64,000 nucleotides of DNA from Clostridia bacterium (GTDB lineage Bacteria > Bacillota > Clostridia > Oscillospirales > CAG-272): positions 64,388 through 128,387 of the forward strand of contig JAFUOQ010000015.1 of assembly GCA_017472695.1 (NCBI GenBank), in the 5' to 3' direction. Position 1 is the first letter of the stretch. Each line of letters opens with the position of its first letter. Shown in pieces: positions 57,215 through 64,000 of the stretch. The position numbers and the translations under genes are program-made. The notes beneath the pieces are model-generated. The model saw only the letters and a list, made by a program, of their open reading frames with translations. It did no database searches and had not been told where the DNA came from.

Positions 57215-58405
57215 TTAGTCCTTTGAAACTACGTATTTAACAGCATCCTTTACAACTGTTCCGTCATCGTTCCAAGAAATATTAGACTTTTGACCATTTA
57301 CACATTCACCAGTAACACCGTGGAATACGAAGTCACCCTTGAACTCGTCAAGAAGGATTTCAGAAATATCTTGTGCGGACATTGTAGCTGTGATTTCCTC
57401 ACCTGAAGCCTTAAGAGCATCTACCATTGCATATACACAGTCATAAGCTGCTGCACCAAATTGGTTGAGTGGTGCATCTGGATATGCTTTCTTGTATGCT
57501 GCAATATAATCAGCTGCTGGGCCAGATGTTGCTGTTGAATCAAAGTGTGAAAGGTATGAAACCTCTTGTGAAATTGAAGAAATGTCAAATCCGTCAACTG
57601 CATCGATACCGTCAAAGCCGTCACAACCGAAGTAGATTGCATCTGTCTTTACCTTTGTTGCAGCTTGCTTCATAAATTGAGAAGCTGGTGTATAGTAAAT
57701 AGGCATAAAGATTATATCACAATCCTTAAGAATTGAGATTTGTGTGTCGAACATAGCCGCATCGCCTGTGAATGAAGCCTCAACCGGCTTACCAAAGGAA
57801 TCATCAAGAGCTTCAACGAAGTTGTTCTTGATACCTACTGAATAGTCGTCGTCAGCCTTATAGAAGATACCAACCTTTTTGCCAACATACTCTGTGTTGA
57901 AATATTGCTCTGCAGCAACTGTACCTTGGTTAGAGTCTGTGAAGCACATTTGGAATCCACCATCACCTGATGGAATATCGTCACCTGATGCTGAAGGTGT
58001 CAAGAAGAAAATGCCATCCTCAAGTGCATAGTCCTTAAATTGGATACCGGGGCCTGTTGTTACAGTACCAAGGAATAGCTGACAGCCACCCTCATAAAGT
58101 GTTGTGTAGGTTGTTGATACGAGTGTCGAGTCATGCTTGTCGTCTACTGCTACAAGCTCGAGTTGAACACCATTAATGCCACCTGCTTTGTTGATTTCGT
58201 CAATAGCAAGCTGTGCGGAATTCTTTACTGCAATACCATACATAGCAGTTCCGCCAGTAAGTGGTCCTGAAATACCAACCTTGATTTTTGTGTTGTTTTC
58301 TGCGTAGTTTGTAGCTTCTGTGCCGCCACAGGATGACATTACTGCAACCATACCGAAGCAAAGAACTACTGCGAGAATTAAAGCTAAGCTTTTTCTTAGT
58401 TTCAT
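57215..58405 (-). CDS. livJ: Branched-chain amino acid ABC transporter substrate-binding lipoprotein
   Basis: About 396 residues. Lipoprotein signal KLRKSLALILAVVLCFGMVAVMSSCGG, lipidated Cys about residue 26. Then IKVGISGPLTGGTAMYGIAVKNSAQLAIDEINKAGGINGVQLEL (about 42-85), the periplasmic-binding-protein type I start of Leu/Ile/Val-binding proteins, and QFGAAAYDCVYAMVDAL near the end. The start at 58405 has TTGGAGGAAAT upstream. First and likely most expressed gene of livJHMGF, with a consensus-like promoter at 58439-58467. Confidence 0.93.
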   Translation of the reverse strand: MKLRKSLALILAVVLCFGMVAVMSSCGGTEATNYAENNTKIKVGISGPLTGGTAMYGIAVKNSAQLAIDEINKAGGINGVQLELVAVDDKHDSTLVSTTYTTLYEGGCQLFLGTVTTGPGIQFKDYALEDGIFFLTPSASGDDIPSGDGGFQMCFTDSNQGTVAAEQYFNTEYVGKKVGIFYKADDDYSVGIKNNFVEALDDSFGKPVEASFTGDAAMFDTQISILKDCDIIFMPIYYTPASQFMKQAATKVKTDAIYFGCDGFDGIDAVDGFDISSISQEVSYLSHFDSTATSGPAADYIAAYKKAYPDAPLNQFGAAAYDCVYAMVDALKASGEEITATMSAQDISEILLDEFKGDFVFHGVTGECVNGQKSNISWNDDGTVVKDAVKYVVSKD

Positions 58406-58438
58406 TATTATTTCCTCCAAAATATAAAATATAGATTT

Positions 58439-58467
58439 ATAATATAATTTTTTATTTACTTTGTCAA
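58439..58467 (-). promoter_or_regulatory. Promoter of the liv operon
   Basis: Minus strand TTGACA (58467-58462), 17-base spacer, TATTAT (58444-58439). No T-box or riboswitch fits the 30-base leader. Confidence 0.75.
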
Positions 58468-58652
58468 GTCTTTTTGTGAATATTATTTTAAAATGTGCAT
58501 TTTTTTACACAATTGTCCGTCTGGAAGCTACATTATATGTAAAATGCTCTCGCTTAGTCCCGGAGCATTTTTGTTTACCATCTTTTTCTCCTGCTTGTGC
58601 TTTTGCATCATATACATTTATTATTCCAAATTGTTCTATGTTAGTCAACAAG

Positions 58653-58676
58653 AAAAAAAGCAGAAAAAATCCTGCC
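58653..58676 (-). terminator. Terminator after the 58678 gene
   Basis: On the minus strand GCAG-GATTTTTT-CTGC followed by TTTTTTTC, immediately after the stop codon. Confidence 0.6.
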
Positions 58677-58677
58677 T

Positions 58678-58983
58678 TTATCTAATTCTATTTTTATTTT
58701 GGCAAATTCCAATTAGGTCACAGCCAAATTTAAAATATGTACAGCTTATACAGCTATCTGCTTTCTCGTTCCCCTTAAAATGCTCGCATTTGTCTTGCAT
58801 TGCAGTTACAAATGCGTATCCGTCATCTGTATAAACAGGCGTCTTTTTTAAATCGGGGTAAATTGGTATTGACTCATTATATGGGCTTTTTCTATCCTTT
58901 TCCTCGTAATACCCATAATATATTTCAAACGTTTTACCTAAAAGCTCAATTCTTTTAAAGAGTGTTCCTTCTTTTTTGCTCAT
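58678..58983 (-). CDS. Small conserved-type protein with C-terminal Cys cluster
   Basis: 101 residues. The N-terminal part is beta-like (KRIELLGKTFEIYYGYYEEKDR) and the C-terminal part has CEHFKGNEKADSCISCTYFKFGCDLIGIC, five cysteines arranged like a zinc or Fe-S site. The start at 58983 (MSKKEG) is chosen because AAGGAGATGACA lies before it with correct spacing. I recall similar short Cys-tailed proteins in Clostridia without known function. Transcribed separately from its neighbours. Confidence 0.65.
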   Translation of the reverse strand: MSKKEGTLFKRIELLGKTFEIYYGYYEEKDRKSPYNESIPIYPDLKKTPVYTDDGYAFVTAMQDKCEHFKGNEKADSCISCTYFKFGCDLIGICQNKNRIR

Positions 58984-59011
58984 TGTCATCTCCTTAGATA
59001 ATGTTTTTTCT

Positions 59012-59093
59012 TACGTCACCCTGAACGAAACGAAGTTGAGTCGAATGTGTCTTTGTTAGATTTCTCGACTACGCTCGAAATAACGACACAATT
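59012..59093. repeat. Intergenic palindromic repeat (REP-like)
   Basis: GTCACCCTGAACGAAACGAAGTT...GAGTCGA on the left and TCTCGACTACGCTCGAAATAACGAC on the right form an imperfect inverted pair. It resembles the widespread CTGAACGAA/TTCGACTCG type repeats of bacterial intergenic regions. Confidence 0.5.
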
Positions 59094-59126
59094 TTATAAC
59101 AATACCATTATATAGTAAATCAAAAA

Positions 59127-59155
59127 GAAAAAACACACCCTATAGTGTGCTTTTT
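59127..59155 (-). terminator. Terminator of the LuxR-type regulator gene
   Basis: CACAC/GTGTG stem with A-tract and T-tract flanks, about 50 bp beyond the stop at 59201. Confidence 0.55.
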
Positions 59156-59200
59156 CGGACATATTTTTTTGTCCGTTTTTTGTGTTTTTTGGATATAGCT

Positions 59201-60421
59201 TCACAGAATGAATGAAAACTCGCTTTTGTCGTTTACTCCTGTTTTTGTAATTATTCTTGCTATTGTTTGCTTTATTGTTGACTCGGACATATAGAGCATA
59301 TTTGCAATTTCCTTTGCTGAAAAGCCAAAGGCACAGAGCTTTGCAACCTCGTGCTCTCTTGGAGTTAAATTTATCGCGATAACCTTGTTGCGTATAGAGC
59401 CCGAAAGCCTTGCCCAGCCTATGCTATAGCGAGAATAAAGCTCTTTAACAAGGACTACTGCCTCGCTACTTACTAACGCTATTCTCTCCTCTAAAAGTCC
59501 GTGAAAGTGCCTTACATACTCCGTCAAAATACCATAAAGACCGTCCGGCACGGCAAGAGCTACCGCCTTATCTATATGACTTATCGCCTTTTCTCTCATA
59601 CCCGAGTTGTGGTAAGCAACTGCACACGACATACGGAGATATATTTCTGGAATTATAGTTTTGTCAACCACCGCTTGCGTTATTAGTGGCTCAATTGTAT
59701 TTGGTATCATTTTCATAAGAGCAAGACCGGTAACGCCTTCTAGCTCAAATTGCTTTGAAGCTATGGCAAAGGCTGCCATATATAAATATTTAATGTAAAA
59801 AACCTTACACGCGGGATGAGAGTCAGGTGGCAAAAGCTCAAAGTTTCCAGACACAAACCATTCGGGATAGTCTTTATTATCGTAAATTGAGCTATCTATT
59901 ATTGCAAGAGTTAGGGAAATGATTTCGCGCTCGTTTTCGTTCTCGCATGGTGCTTCGCATATATGCTTTTTTGCTTCGTACCAAAGGCTGACATCTCCAC
60001 GCCATATAGCGCAAAGGGCAAGGAGCATTCCTCCGCCCAAGATAGCGTAAAAGCCCGAATGAGAGGACAAAAAATATCTTGCGCGGTCATAAACCTTGTC
60101 TATTTCTCCACGTCGATAAGCAATTTGCGCCTCAAACAGCGCATGTGCCTCTGGGTTATTTATTAGCATTTCGGCGCATTTATCAGCCTCGCCTGCCTTG
60201 TTATAAAGGCTTGTCATATCAAGAAACGGGCTCTTTCTTGGCATTGGCATATGTGGAATTTCTCCCTTTGCAGAGCTTGGCAAAACTGCGTGTTCAGGTA
60301 TCATCCAAGCGCGACCAAAACGCACCGCGCCCTTTATTTTTTCTTGGCTACAAAGTATTTGTACTCGGCGCTCGGTTACCCCCCACTTTTTAGATGCCTC
60401 TTTTACTGTTATTAACTCCAT
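59201..60421 (-). CDS. Fusion regulator: excisionase-like HTH plus LuxR-type HTH
   Basis: A 406-residue protein. Residues 1-50 (MELITVKEASKKWGVTERRVQ, then RFGRAWMIPEHA) are a MerR/excisionase-like winged helix with the GRAW-x-IP ending. Residues 60-330 are helical and TPR-like (cysteine-poor helical pairs such as YKKAGEADKCAEMLINNPEAHALFEAQIAYRRGE). The C-terminus LTPREHEVAKLCAFGFSAKEIANMLYMSESTIKQTIARIITKTGVNDKSEF is a LuxR/GerE DNA-binding domain. Two different DNA-binding heads around a helical sensor is unusual. No cognate histidine kinase is adjacent. Targets unknown. Confidence 0.82.
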   Translation of the reverse strand: MELITVKEASKKWGVTERRVQILCSQEKIKGAVRFGRAWMIPEHAVLPSSAKGEIPHMPMPRKSPFLDMTSLYNKAGEADKCAEMLINNPEAHALFEAQIAYRRGEIDKVYDRARYFLSSHSGFYAILGGGMLLALCAIWRGDVSLWYEAKKHICEAPCENENEREIISLTLAIIDSSIYDNKDYPEWFVSGNFELLPPDSHPACKVFYIKYLYMAAFAIASKQFELEGVTGLALMKMIPNTIEPLITQAVVDKTIIPEIYLRMSCAVAYHNSGMREKAISHIDKAVALAVPDGLYGILTEYVRHFHGLLEERIALVSSEAVVLVKELYSRYSIGWARLSGSIRNKVIAINLTPREHEVAKLCAFGFSAKEIANMLYMSESTIKQTIARIITKTGVNDKSEFSFIL

Positions 60422-60522
60422 AAAAAGTTATTCGCAAAAACGAATTTTTTCCTTTCACAAATGTTCGCTAATGCGAACTTCGGTTTTTATTATATCTCCA
60501 TTTCCCACTTTTGTCAAGAAAA

Positions 60523-60544
60523 AAAGCACCCAACTGGGTGCTTT
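60523..60544 (-). terminator. Terminator of the AttH-like gene
   Basis: AAAGCACCCA, loop AC, TGGGTGCTTT, next to the stop at 60551. Confidence 0.75.
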
Positions 60545-60550
60545 ATAATA

Positions 60551-61684
60551 TTAAAGTGTTTCAAACTTTTCTCCGCTTAGCTCATCATCGGAATATAATT
60601 CGCGTGGGAGCATATTGGGATATTGATGCCATTGGCGTACGGACATTGTTCCTCTGCCACCGGTAAGCACTCTCACAGTACCGTCATTATGTGTAAATGT
60701 ACCCTCAACCTTATCAAAAATCAAGGTCGCAACTGGGTTGTCGGGAACCTTAAAGGTTACTCCCCAAACACGCGCATTACAAACATGCGCTCTTGCCTCA
60801 TATACGCCGTCCTCTACCTTTATTTTAACGATGTAGTGAGTTGGAACAAACCCATCAAGCTCACGCATAAATGCCCAGTCCTCATGGATAATTTCCATTT
60901 CACTAATATCGCGATCGCCACCCTTTAAATTTCCATTTGAGGTATAGTGCTTTTCGTTTTCAAGGTCGTAGAGCGAATAATCCTTCATTCCTGCACGCAT
61001 ATCATACATAGACGAGTGCATTTCGTTAAAGGTTATAAATCCCCAGTCCTCCCAAGCACCAAGCTCGGCAGCCGAGGAGTCAACAGCTACATATCTTTCA
61101 CGTTGACCTGTACCCTTCACTTTAATTTTCTTTCCGTTTAATATAATTTCTCCATCAACATCACCTGACCAGTTATAGCCATATGTTATAGAATGCTGTG
61201 TCAAATATGATGGTGTTTCTCTGCCATACCATAGAGGAAATCCGTGAGCTCTATGATAAAGATCTGCCTTGTATTCACCGTCGCAGGTATCTAATAACAA
61301 ATGCCATGTGCCATTGTCAAAGCACTCTACCTTGTAATGCTCGCCACAGCTTACCATTACGCTATTCTCTCTTTTTTCAATTTTCAGTGTGCCTTGTGGA
61401 TTTCTGTAAAATTTATTCATTACTGTGCCTGGATATTTTGCAAGCTTGTAAATAGAATTTCTTAATTGCCTTACGTTGCCCTTTCCCTTTGCATAACAAA
61501 GGTTTACAAGATCCATTTTTTCAAGTGCTAGGGAGAGAATCGAGCCACCAAGAGCATAAAGCTCTCCGTCGTCTCCCTCTACATTAAATTCCATAAGCCA
61601 ATCAAGAAAGCCACTTCTTACCTCTTCCTTGACACCATTTCTTGCCTCATCTAATAATGTTACCTTTGGGTTTTTAATTTTCAT
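60551..61684 (-). CDS. AttH/CrtC-like lipocalin-fold protein (tentative)
   Basis: About 377 residues. Long beta-rich protein with NGTWHLLLDTCDGEYKADLYHRAHGFPLWYG (about 120-150), GYNWSGDVDGEIILNGKKIKVKGTGQRERY and AWEDWGFITFNEMHSSMYDM. The pattern of two beta barrels with a GxxRERY-type segment recalls the AttH/hydroxyneurosporene synthase-like family, some of which act on isoprenoid or acyl substrates. No signal peptide. The start is the ATG at 61684, with GGAAGG upstream. Single gene; substrate unknown and family assignment unproven. Confidence 0.45.
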   Translation of the reverse strand: MKIKNPKVTLLDEARNGVKEEVRSGFLDWLMEFNVEGDDGELYALGGSILSLALEKMDLVNLCYAKGKGNVRQLRNSIYKLAKYPGTVMNKFYRNPQGTLKIEKRENSVMVSCGEHYKVECFDNGTWHLLLDTCDGEYKADLYHRAHGFPLWYGRETPSYLTQHSITYGYNWSGDVDGEIILNGKKIKVKGTGQRERYVAVDSSAAELGAWEDWGFITFNEMHSSMYDMRAGMKDYSLYDLENEKHYTSNGNLKGGDRDISEMEIIHEDWAFMRELDGFVPTHYIVKIKVEDGVYEARAHVCNARVWGVTFKVPDNPVATLIFDKVEGTFTHNDGTVRVLTGGRGTMSVRQWHQYPNMLPRELYSDDELSGEKFETL

Positions 61685-61785
61685 AATAATCACCTTCCTT
61701 TTTCGGTAAATTTATTTTAGCCTATCTGGTGTTTTTAAAAAATTAGAATTTTGTTTTTGTTTTGTAAAAGTTTAAAAATATTAAA

Positions 61786-61807
61786 AAAGCACCCGACTGG
61801 GTGCTTT
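61786..61807 (-). terminator. Terminator of the YbaK gene
   Basis: AAAGCACCC, loop GACT, GGGTGCTTT, adjacent to the stop at 61812. Confidence 0.75.
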
Positions 61808-61811
61808 AAAT

Positions 61812-62288
61812 TTAGTTTTCTTGCCAAGCCTTGCAAACATCAACCCATTCAAGGTAGGTGGAATATTTTTCAAGCTCACTAATTGTTAATTCTATTGCGC
61901 TATTCGAGCTACCACAGGCTGGAAAAACGGTTTCGAATCTTTTGAGCGACTCGTCAAGATAAACCTTGGTGGTTTCATTTACCGCAAATGGACAAATTCC
62001 GCCAACTGCGTGGCCGATAAGCTCTACCGCCTCGTCGGGTGTGAGCATTTTTGCCTTTATGCCAAACCTTGCCTTGTATTTTGCGTTATCTATTTTGGCG
62101 TCCCCTGCCGCCACAATCAATACAGCTTCTCCATCCTTTAAAAACGATATGCTCTTGGCAATTCGGCAAGGCTCACAGCCTAGTGCCTGTGCCGCCAAAT
62201 CAACTGTCGCACTTGACTCATTCAACTCTATTATTCTATTCTCTATTCCAAATTTCTTAAAATATGCTTTTACTCTCTCGATTGACAT
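61812..62288 (-). CDS. YbaK/EbsC-type aminoacyl-tRNA deacylase
   Basis: A 158-residue protein: TVDLAAQALGCEPCRIAKSISFLKDGEAVLIVAAGDAKIDNAKYK (about 29-73) with the conserved catalytic-site Lys in RIAKS, and GHAVGGICPFAVNETTKVYLDESLKRFETVFPACGSSNSAIELT (about 92-135), the GGxxPFG-like loop. The family hydrolyses mischarged Cys-tRNA(Pro) or similar. It could be ProX-like instead. Single gene. Confidence 0.88.
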   Translation of the reverse strand: MSIERVKAYFKKFGIENRIIELNESSATVDLAAQALGCEPCRIAKSISFLKDGEAVLIVAAGDAKIDNAKYKARFGIKAKMLTPDEAVELIGHAVGGICPFAVNETTKVYLDESLKRFETVFPACGSSNSAIELTISELEKYSTYLEWVDVCKAWQEN

Positions 62289-62725
62289 AATAGCTCCTTA
62301 CAATCTTTTTGGGTATTATAGCATAAATATACCTAGATTGCAAGGAAAAAGAAAAAGCACACACCGGTGCTCTAATATATGATAATCGTCCTTATATTGA
62401 CACAGTGAAATAGCAGCTGCTTCATATATTATATCACAAATTTGGCTTTATGTCAATCAGTGAAGAAGCGACCAAACGGTGCGTAAGTGTAGGTAAAAAC
62501 GCAAATTAGGTGCGTAATTCTCCTCCTGCGAATCTGTTCTACAAATTCTTATTTATCGATTAGTATTATATCACACTTTCGCAAATAAATCAAGGCAAAG
62601 CCTTGTATATCATCAATTCCGCAGGAAAATGCACGCTAGCGCGTGATGAGATACAGCACCAAAGGGGCTGATGATATACGCCGCACTCCGTGCGTCAATG
62701 ATATGCCAAGCATGCGGCTTGGATA

Positions 62726-62771
62726 AACAAAAACAGAACATTTGTCTACCGACAAATGTTCTGTTTTTGTT
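62726..62771. repeat. 21-bp perfect hairpin
   Basis: Arms 62726-62746 and 62751-62771, containing ACAGAACATTTGTC and complement, loop TACC. It could work as a terminator on either strand but has no gene immediately next to it. Confidence 0.65.
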
Positions 62772-62954
62772 GTATAAAGGCTACGAAAAAGATATTTTTT
62801 GTGTTTTGCAATAAGGATTCGAACTCTAGTAAAATATAATGCTTTTCGACCATTGGGAGAAAAGCTACATTAGCACTTCTTCACTATTCACTATTACTTA
62901 TTACTTGCAAAAAAACGACAAGAGGTTTTAGTGAAAAGTGAAAAGTGAAAAAGT

Positions 62955-62990
62955 AAAAACGACAACCTTCTGTCGAAGTTTGTCGTTTTT
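62955..62990 (-). terminator. Terminator of the ATPase gene
   Basis: AAAAACGACA/TGTCGTTTTT outer stem, CTTC/GAAG inner stem, about 30 bp after the stop at 63021. Confidence 0.65.
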
Positions 62991-63020
62991 TTGTGTTTAG
63001 CGACCGAAATAGATGACATA

Positions 63021-63719
63021 TTAATCATCAAGTAGTTCTTTCAACATTTTCTCTTTATTAAGCAAAAACCCTTTTGTGATTTGATAACTCAATGTGTTTT
63101 CGTATTTACAAGGTGTAACCTTTCCATCGTCAAAAGATAAAATTTGTGAGTCGGGACATCCCAAAAGAATAGGCGAGTGTGTTGCGATTATAAATTGCGA
63201 CCCCTTTTTTGACATATCATAAATATGTTTTAACAAAGTTAGCTGACGTTGAGGAGAAAGCGCAGCCTCGGGTTCGTCCATTAAGTAAAGTCCGGGCTTG
63301 TCGTATGCCAAGAATCGTAAATTTCCCTCGCCGTGAGAGTTAGCGTGATAATTATCGCCCATGTATTCAAACATAGACGCCGTCGCAACGTTAAAAAACG
63401 TTTCGGCTCTGAAGAAGTACCCGAATTTTGGTCGGTTCCAACCTTTAATCAATGTAATGGATTCACTTAAAGGCGAAATATCATAATACGTACTAAAATT
63501 GTAGTTCCGTGTACCACCTTCTGAATTATAGCCAAATTCTACCGCTATAGCTTCAAGTAATGTTGATTTGCCGGAACCGTTTTCTCCAACAAAAAATGTA
63601 ATTGGCTTATCAAATTTCAATTCTGTAGTGCTTTTTATGGCAGGAATGTTGTGAACATATGAACCTTTTGGGAGCGTGTCCCAATTTATTCGTAATCCCT
63701 GGATATATAGATCGTTCAT
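63021..63719 (-). CDS. AAA/ABC-type ATPase (predicted ATPase, COG3910-like)
   Basis: About 232 residues. Walker A FFVGENGSGKSTLLEAIAVEFG (about 43-64), the ABC-like signature region SHGEGNLRFLA, Walker B GLYLMDEPEAALSPQRQLTLL (about 141-161), and the H-loop FIIATHSPILLG. Small stand-alone ATPases of this kind with no transporter domains are known in many bacteria and are sometimes linked to DNA repair or defence. The start at 63719 has GGTGAG upstream and lies four bases after the four-helix-bundle stop, so the two genes form a pair. Confidence 0.85.
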   Translation of the reverse strand: MNDLYIQGLRINWDTLPKGSYVHNIPAIKSTTELKFDKPITFFVGENGSGKSTLLEAIAVEFGYNSEGGTRNYNFSTYYDISPLSESITLIKGWNRPKFGYFFRAETFFNVATASMFEYMGDNYHANSHGEGNLRFLAYDKPGLYLMDEPEAALSPQRQLTLLKHIYDMSKKGSQFIIATHSPILLGCPDSQILSFDDGKVTPCKYENTLSYQITKGFLLNKEKMLKELLDD

Positions 63720-63723
63720 CAAC

Positions 63724-64000
63724 TCACCGTCTTTCATTCGCATTTTGCTTTGCAGTTTGAATAGACCGAACAAGCAAAAATCTTATAGTTGAACAGTTCT
63801 TATCAAGCGCCTTGTATCTTGTTTCATCTATATATTCGCTTCTCCAAAGCATTTCAATCCACTTGCTCGTCTCGTTTGTTTCTTTGAGCGCGATTTCAAG
63901 CTTTGCAATAAAATCGGCACGGCTATGAGCATATTTGCTTTCGGCAATATTGGCGCAAATACTCGTCGCGCTTCTGGCGATTTGATTTGAGATAACGGTT
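63724..64000 (-). CDS. Four-helix bundle protein (S23/TIGR02436 type), 5' end missing
   Basis: Visible on the minus strand, entering from the window edge: VISNQIARSATSICANIAES, then FIAKLEIALKETNETSKWIEMLW and YKALDKNCSTIRFLLVRSIQTAK before the stop at 63724. ARSATSICANIAE (RSATSIGANIAE-like) and LKEA-ETxxWL-like patterns define the four-helix bundle family originally found as the S23 insert in 23S rRNA genes. The N-terminal 25-35 residues are cut by the window. It is followed after 4 bp by the ATPase gene. Function is unknown for the family. Confidence 0.85.
   Translation of the reverse strand, partial: TVISNQIARSATSICANIAESKYAHSRADFIAKLEIALKETNETSKWIEMLWRSEYIDETRYKALDKNCSTIRFLLVRSIQTAKQNANERR

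Larger units (their letters stand above)
62289..63020. other. 0.73-kb non-coding region with palindromic repeats
   Basis: No credible gene. It holds a GCACACACCGGTGC remnant (62352), short modules CAAGGCAAAGCCTTG (62591-62605), CACGCTAGCGCGTG, GCACTCCGTGC and CCAAGCATGCGGCTTGG interspersed with GATATAC/TATATCATC-type links, a 21-bp perfect hairpin (62726-62771), a tRNA T-arm-like string GGATTCGAACTC (62815), ACTATTCACTATTACT and GTGAAAAGTGAAAA repeats (62882-62950), and the ATPase terminator (62955-62990). Confidence 0.6.

Noticed and set aside
58406..58438. T-box or riboswitch before the liv operon
   Set aside because: The leader from the predicted start to livJ is about 30 nt with no specifier or antiterminator structure.
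58530..58590. Small RNA with AATGCTC/GGAGCATT hairpin on the plus strand
   Set aside because: A weak stem with mismatches and a short T-tract but no promoter or gene feeding it; support too weak to list.
62805..62830. tRNA gene (minus strand)
   Set aside because: Only a T-arm-like GTTCGAATCC string is present; no acceptor, anticodon or D-arm surrounds it.

Overview
The window looks like the chromosome of a low-GC, monoderm member of the Clostridia, most likely an uncultured gut Firmicute. Signs are AGGAGG-type ribosome binding sites, consensus TTGACA-17-TATAAT promoters, Firmicute-typical genes (RNase M5, NrnA, FakA/FakB, PlsY, PduL, RmuC, a DUF1934 protein), standard stop codons and strong AT-rich intergenic terminators.

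Left arm (1-28.6 kb, host). A partial D-2-hydroxyacid dehydrogenase is followed by a plus-strand catabolic cluster: an Old Yellow Enzyme-type Fe-S flavoenzyme, a short-chain dehydrogenase, a fumarate reductase-like flavoprotein, then a TIM-barrel isomerase and a heparinase II/III-like protein. Next come a minus-strand sigma factor, a membrane partner and a lipoprotein; a lipid kinase; an esterase; PduL; a dapA-dapB-lysA lysine operon with a divergent pyridoxal kinase; a fused serine dehydratase; a comEC, rnmV, holA, DUF1934, serine acetyltransferase group; rmuC; and a plus-strand rbfA-nrnA-truB operon ending in an ADP-ribosylglycohydrolase. A tRNA-Ser(UGA) on the minus strand closes this arm.

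Centre (28.8-44.8 kb, mobile element). A 16-kb insertion sits 11 bp beyond the tRNA-Ser promoter, bounded by a perfect 15-bp direct repeat. Its contents match an integrated filamentous (inovirus/plectrovirus-like) phage of a Gram-positive host: a candidate ssDNA-binding protein, a tandem series of secreted single-pass membrane proteins (candidate minor coat or adsorption proteins), tiny one-helix peptides (candidate coat proteins), a large Zot-like P-loop ATPase, an HUH rolling-circle Rep, a GC-rich nested hairpin (candidate origin or packaging signal), and an IS30-type DDE transposase that probably replaces an integrase. No secretin gene is visible, as expected for a host with one membrane. 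Accessory cargo includes a zinc-ribbon PD-(D/E)XK nuclease, two paralogous small proteins each followed by a similarly organised hairpin element, and three 36-nt-periodic palindromes.

Right arm (44.9-64 kb, host). It carries a HEPN-like protein plus sugar acetyltransferase pair, a cysteine-rich repeat membrane protein, a PlsY-FakA-FakB fatty-acid incorporation block, a two-component system, an FAD-dependent oxidoreductase, a complete livJHMGF branched-chain amino-acid ABC operon, an excisionase-LuxR fusion regulator, an AttH-like protein, a YbaK deacylase, a 0.73-kb non-coding palindrome-rich stretch, and a four-helix-bundle protein plus AAA ATPase pair that runs off the window.
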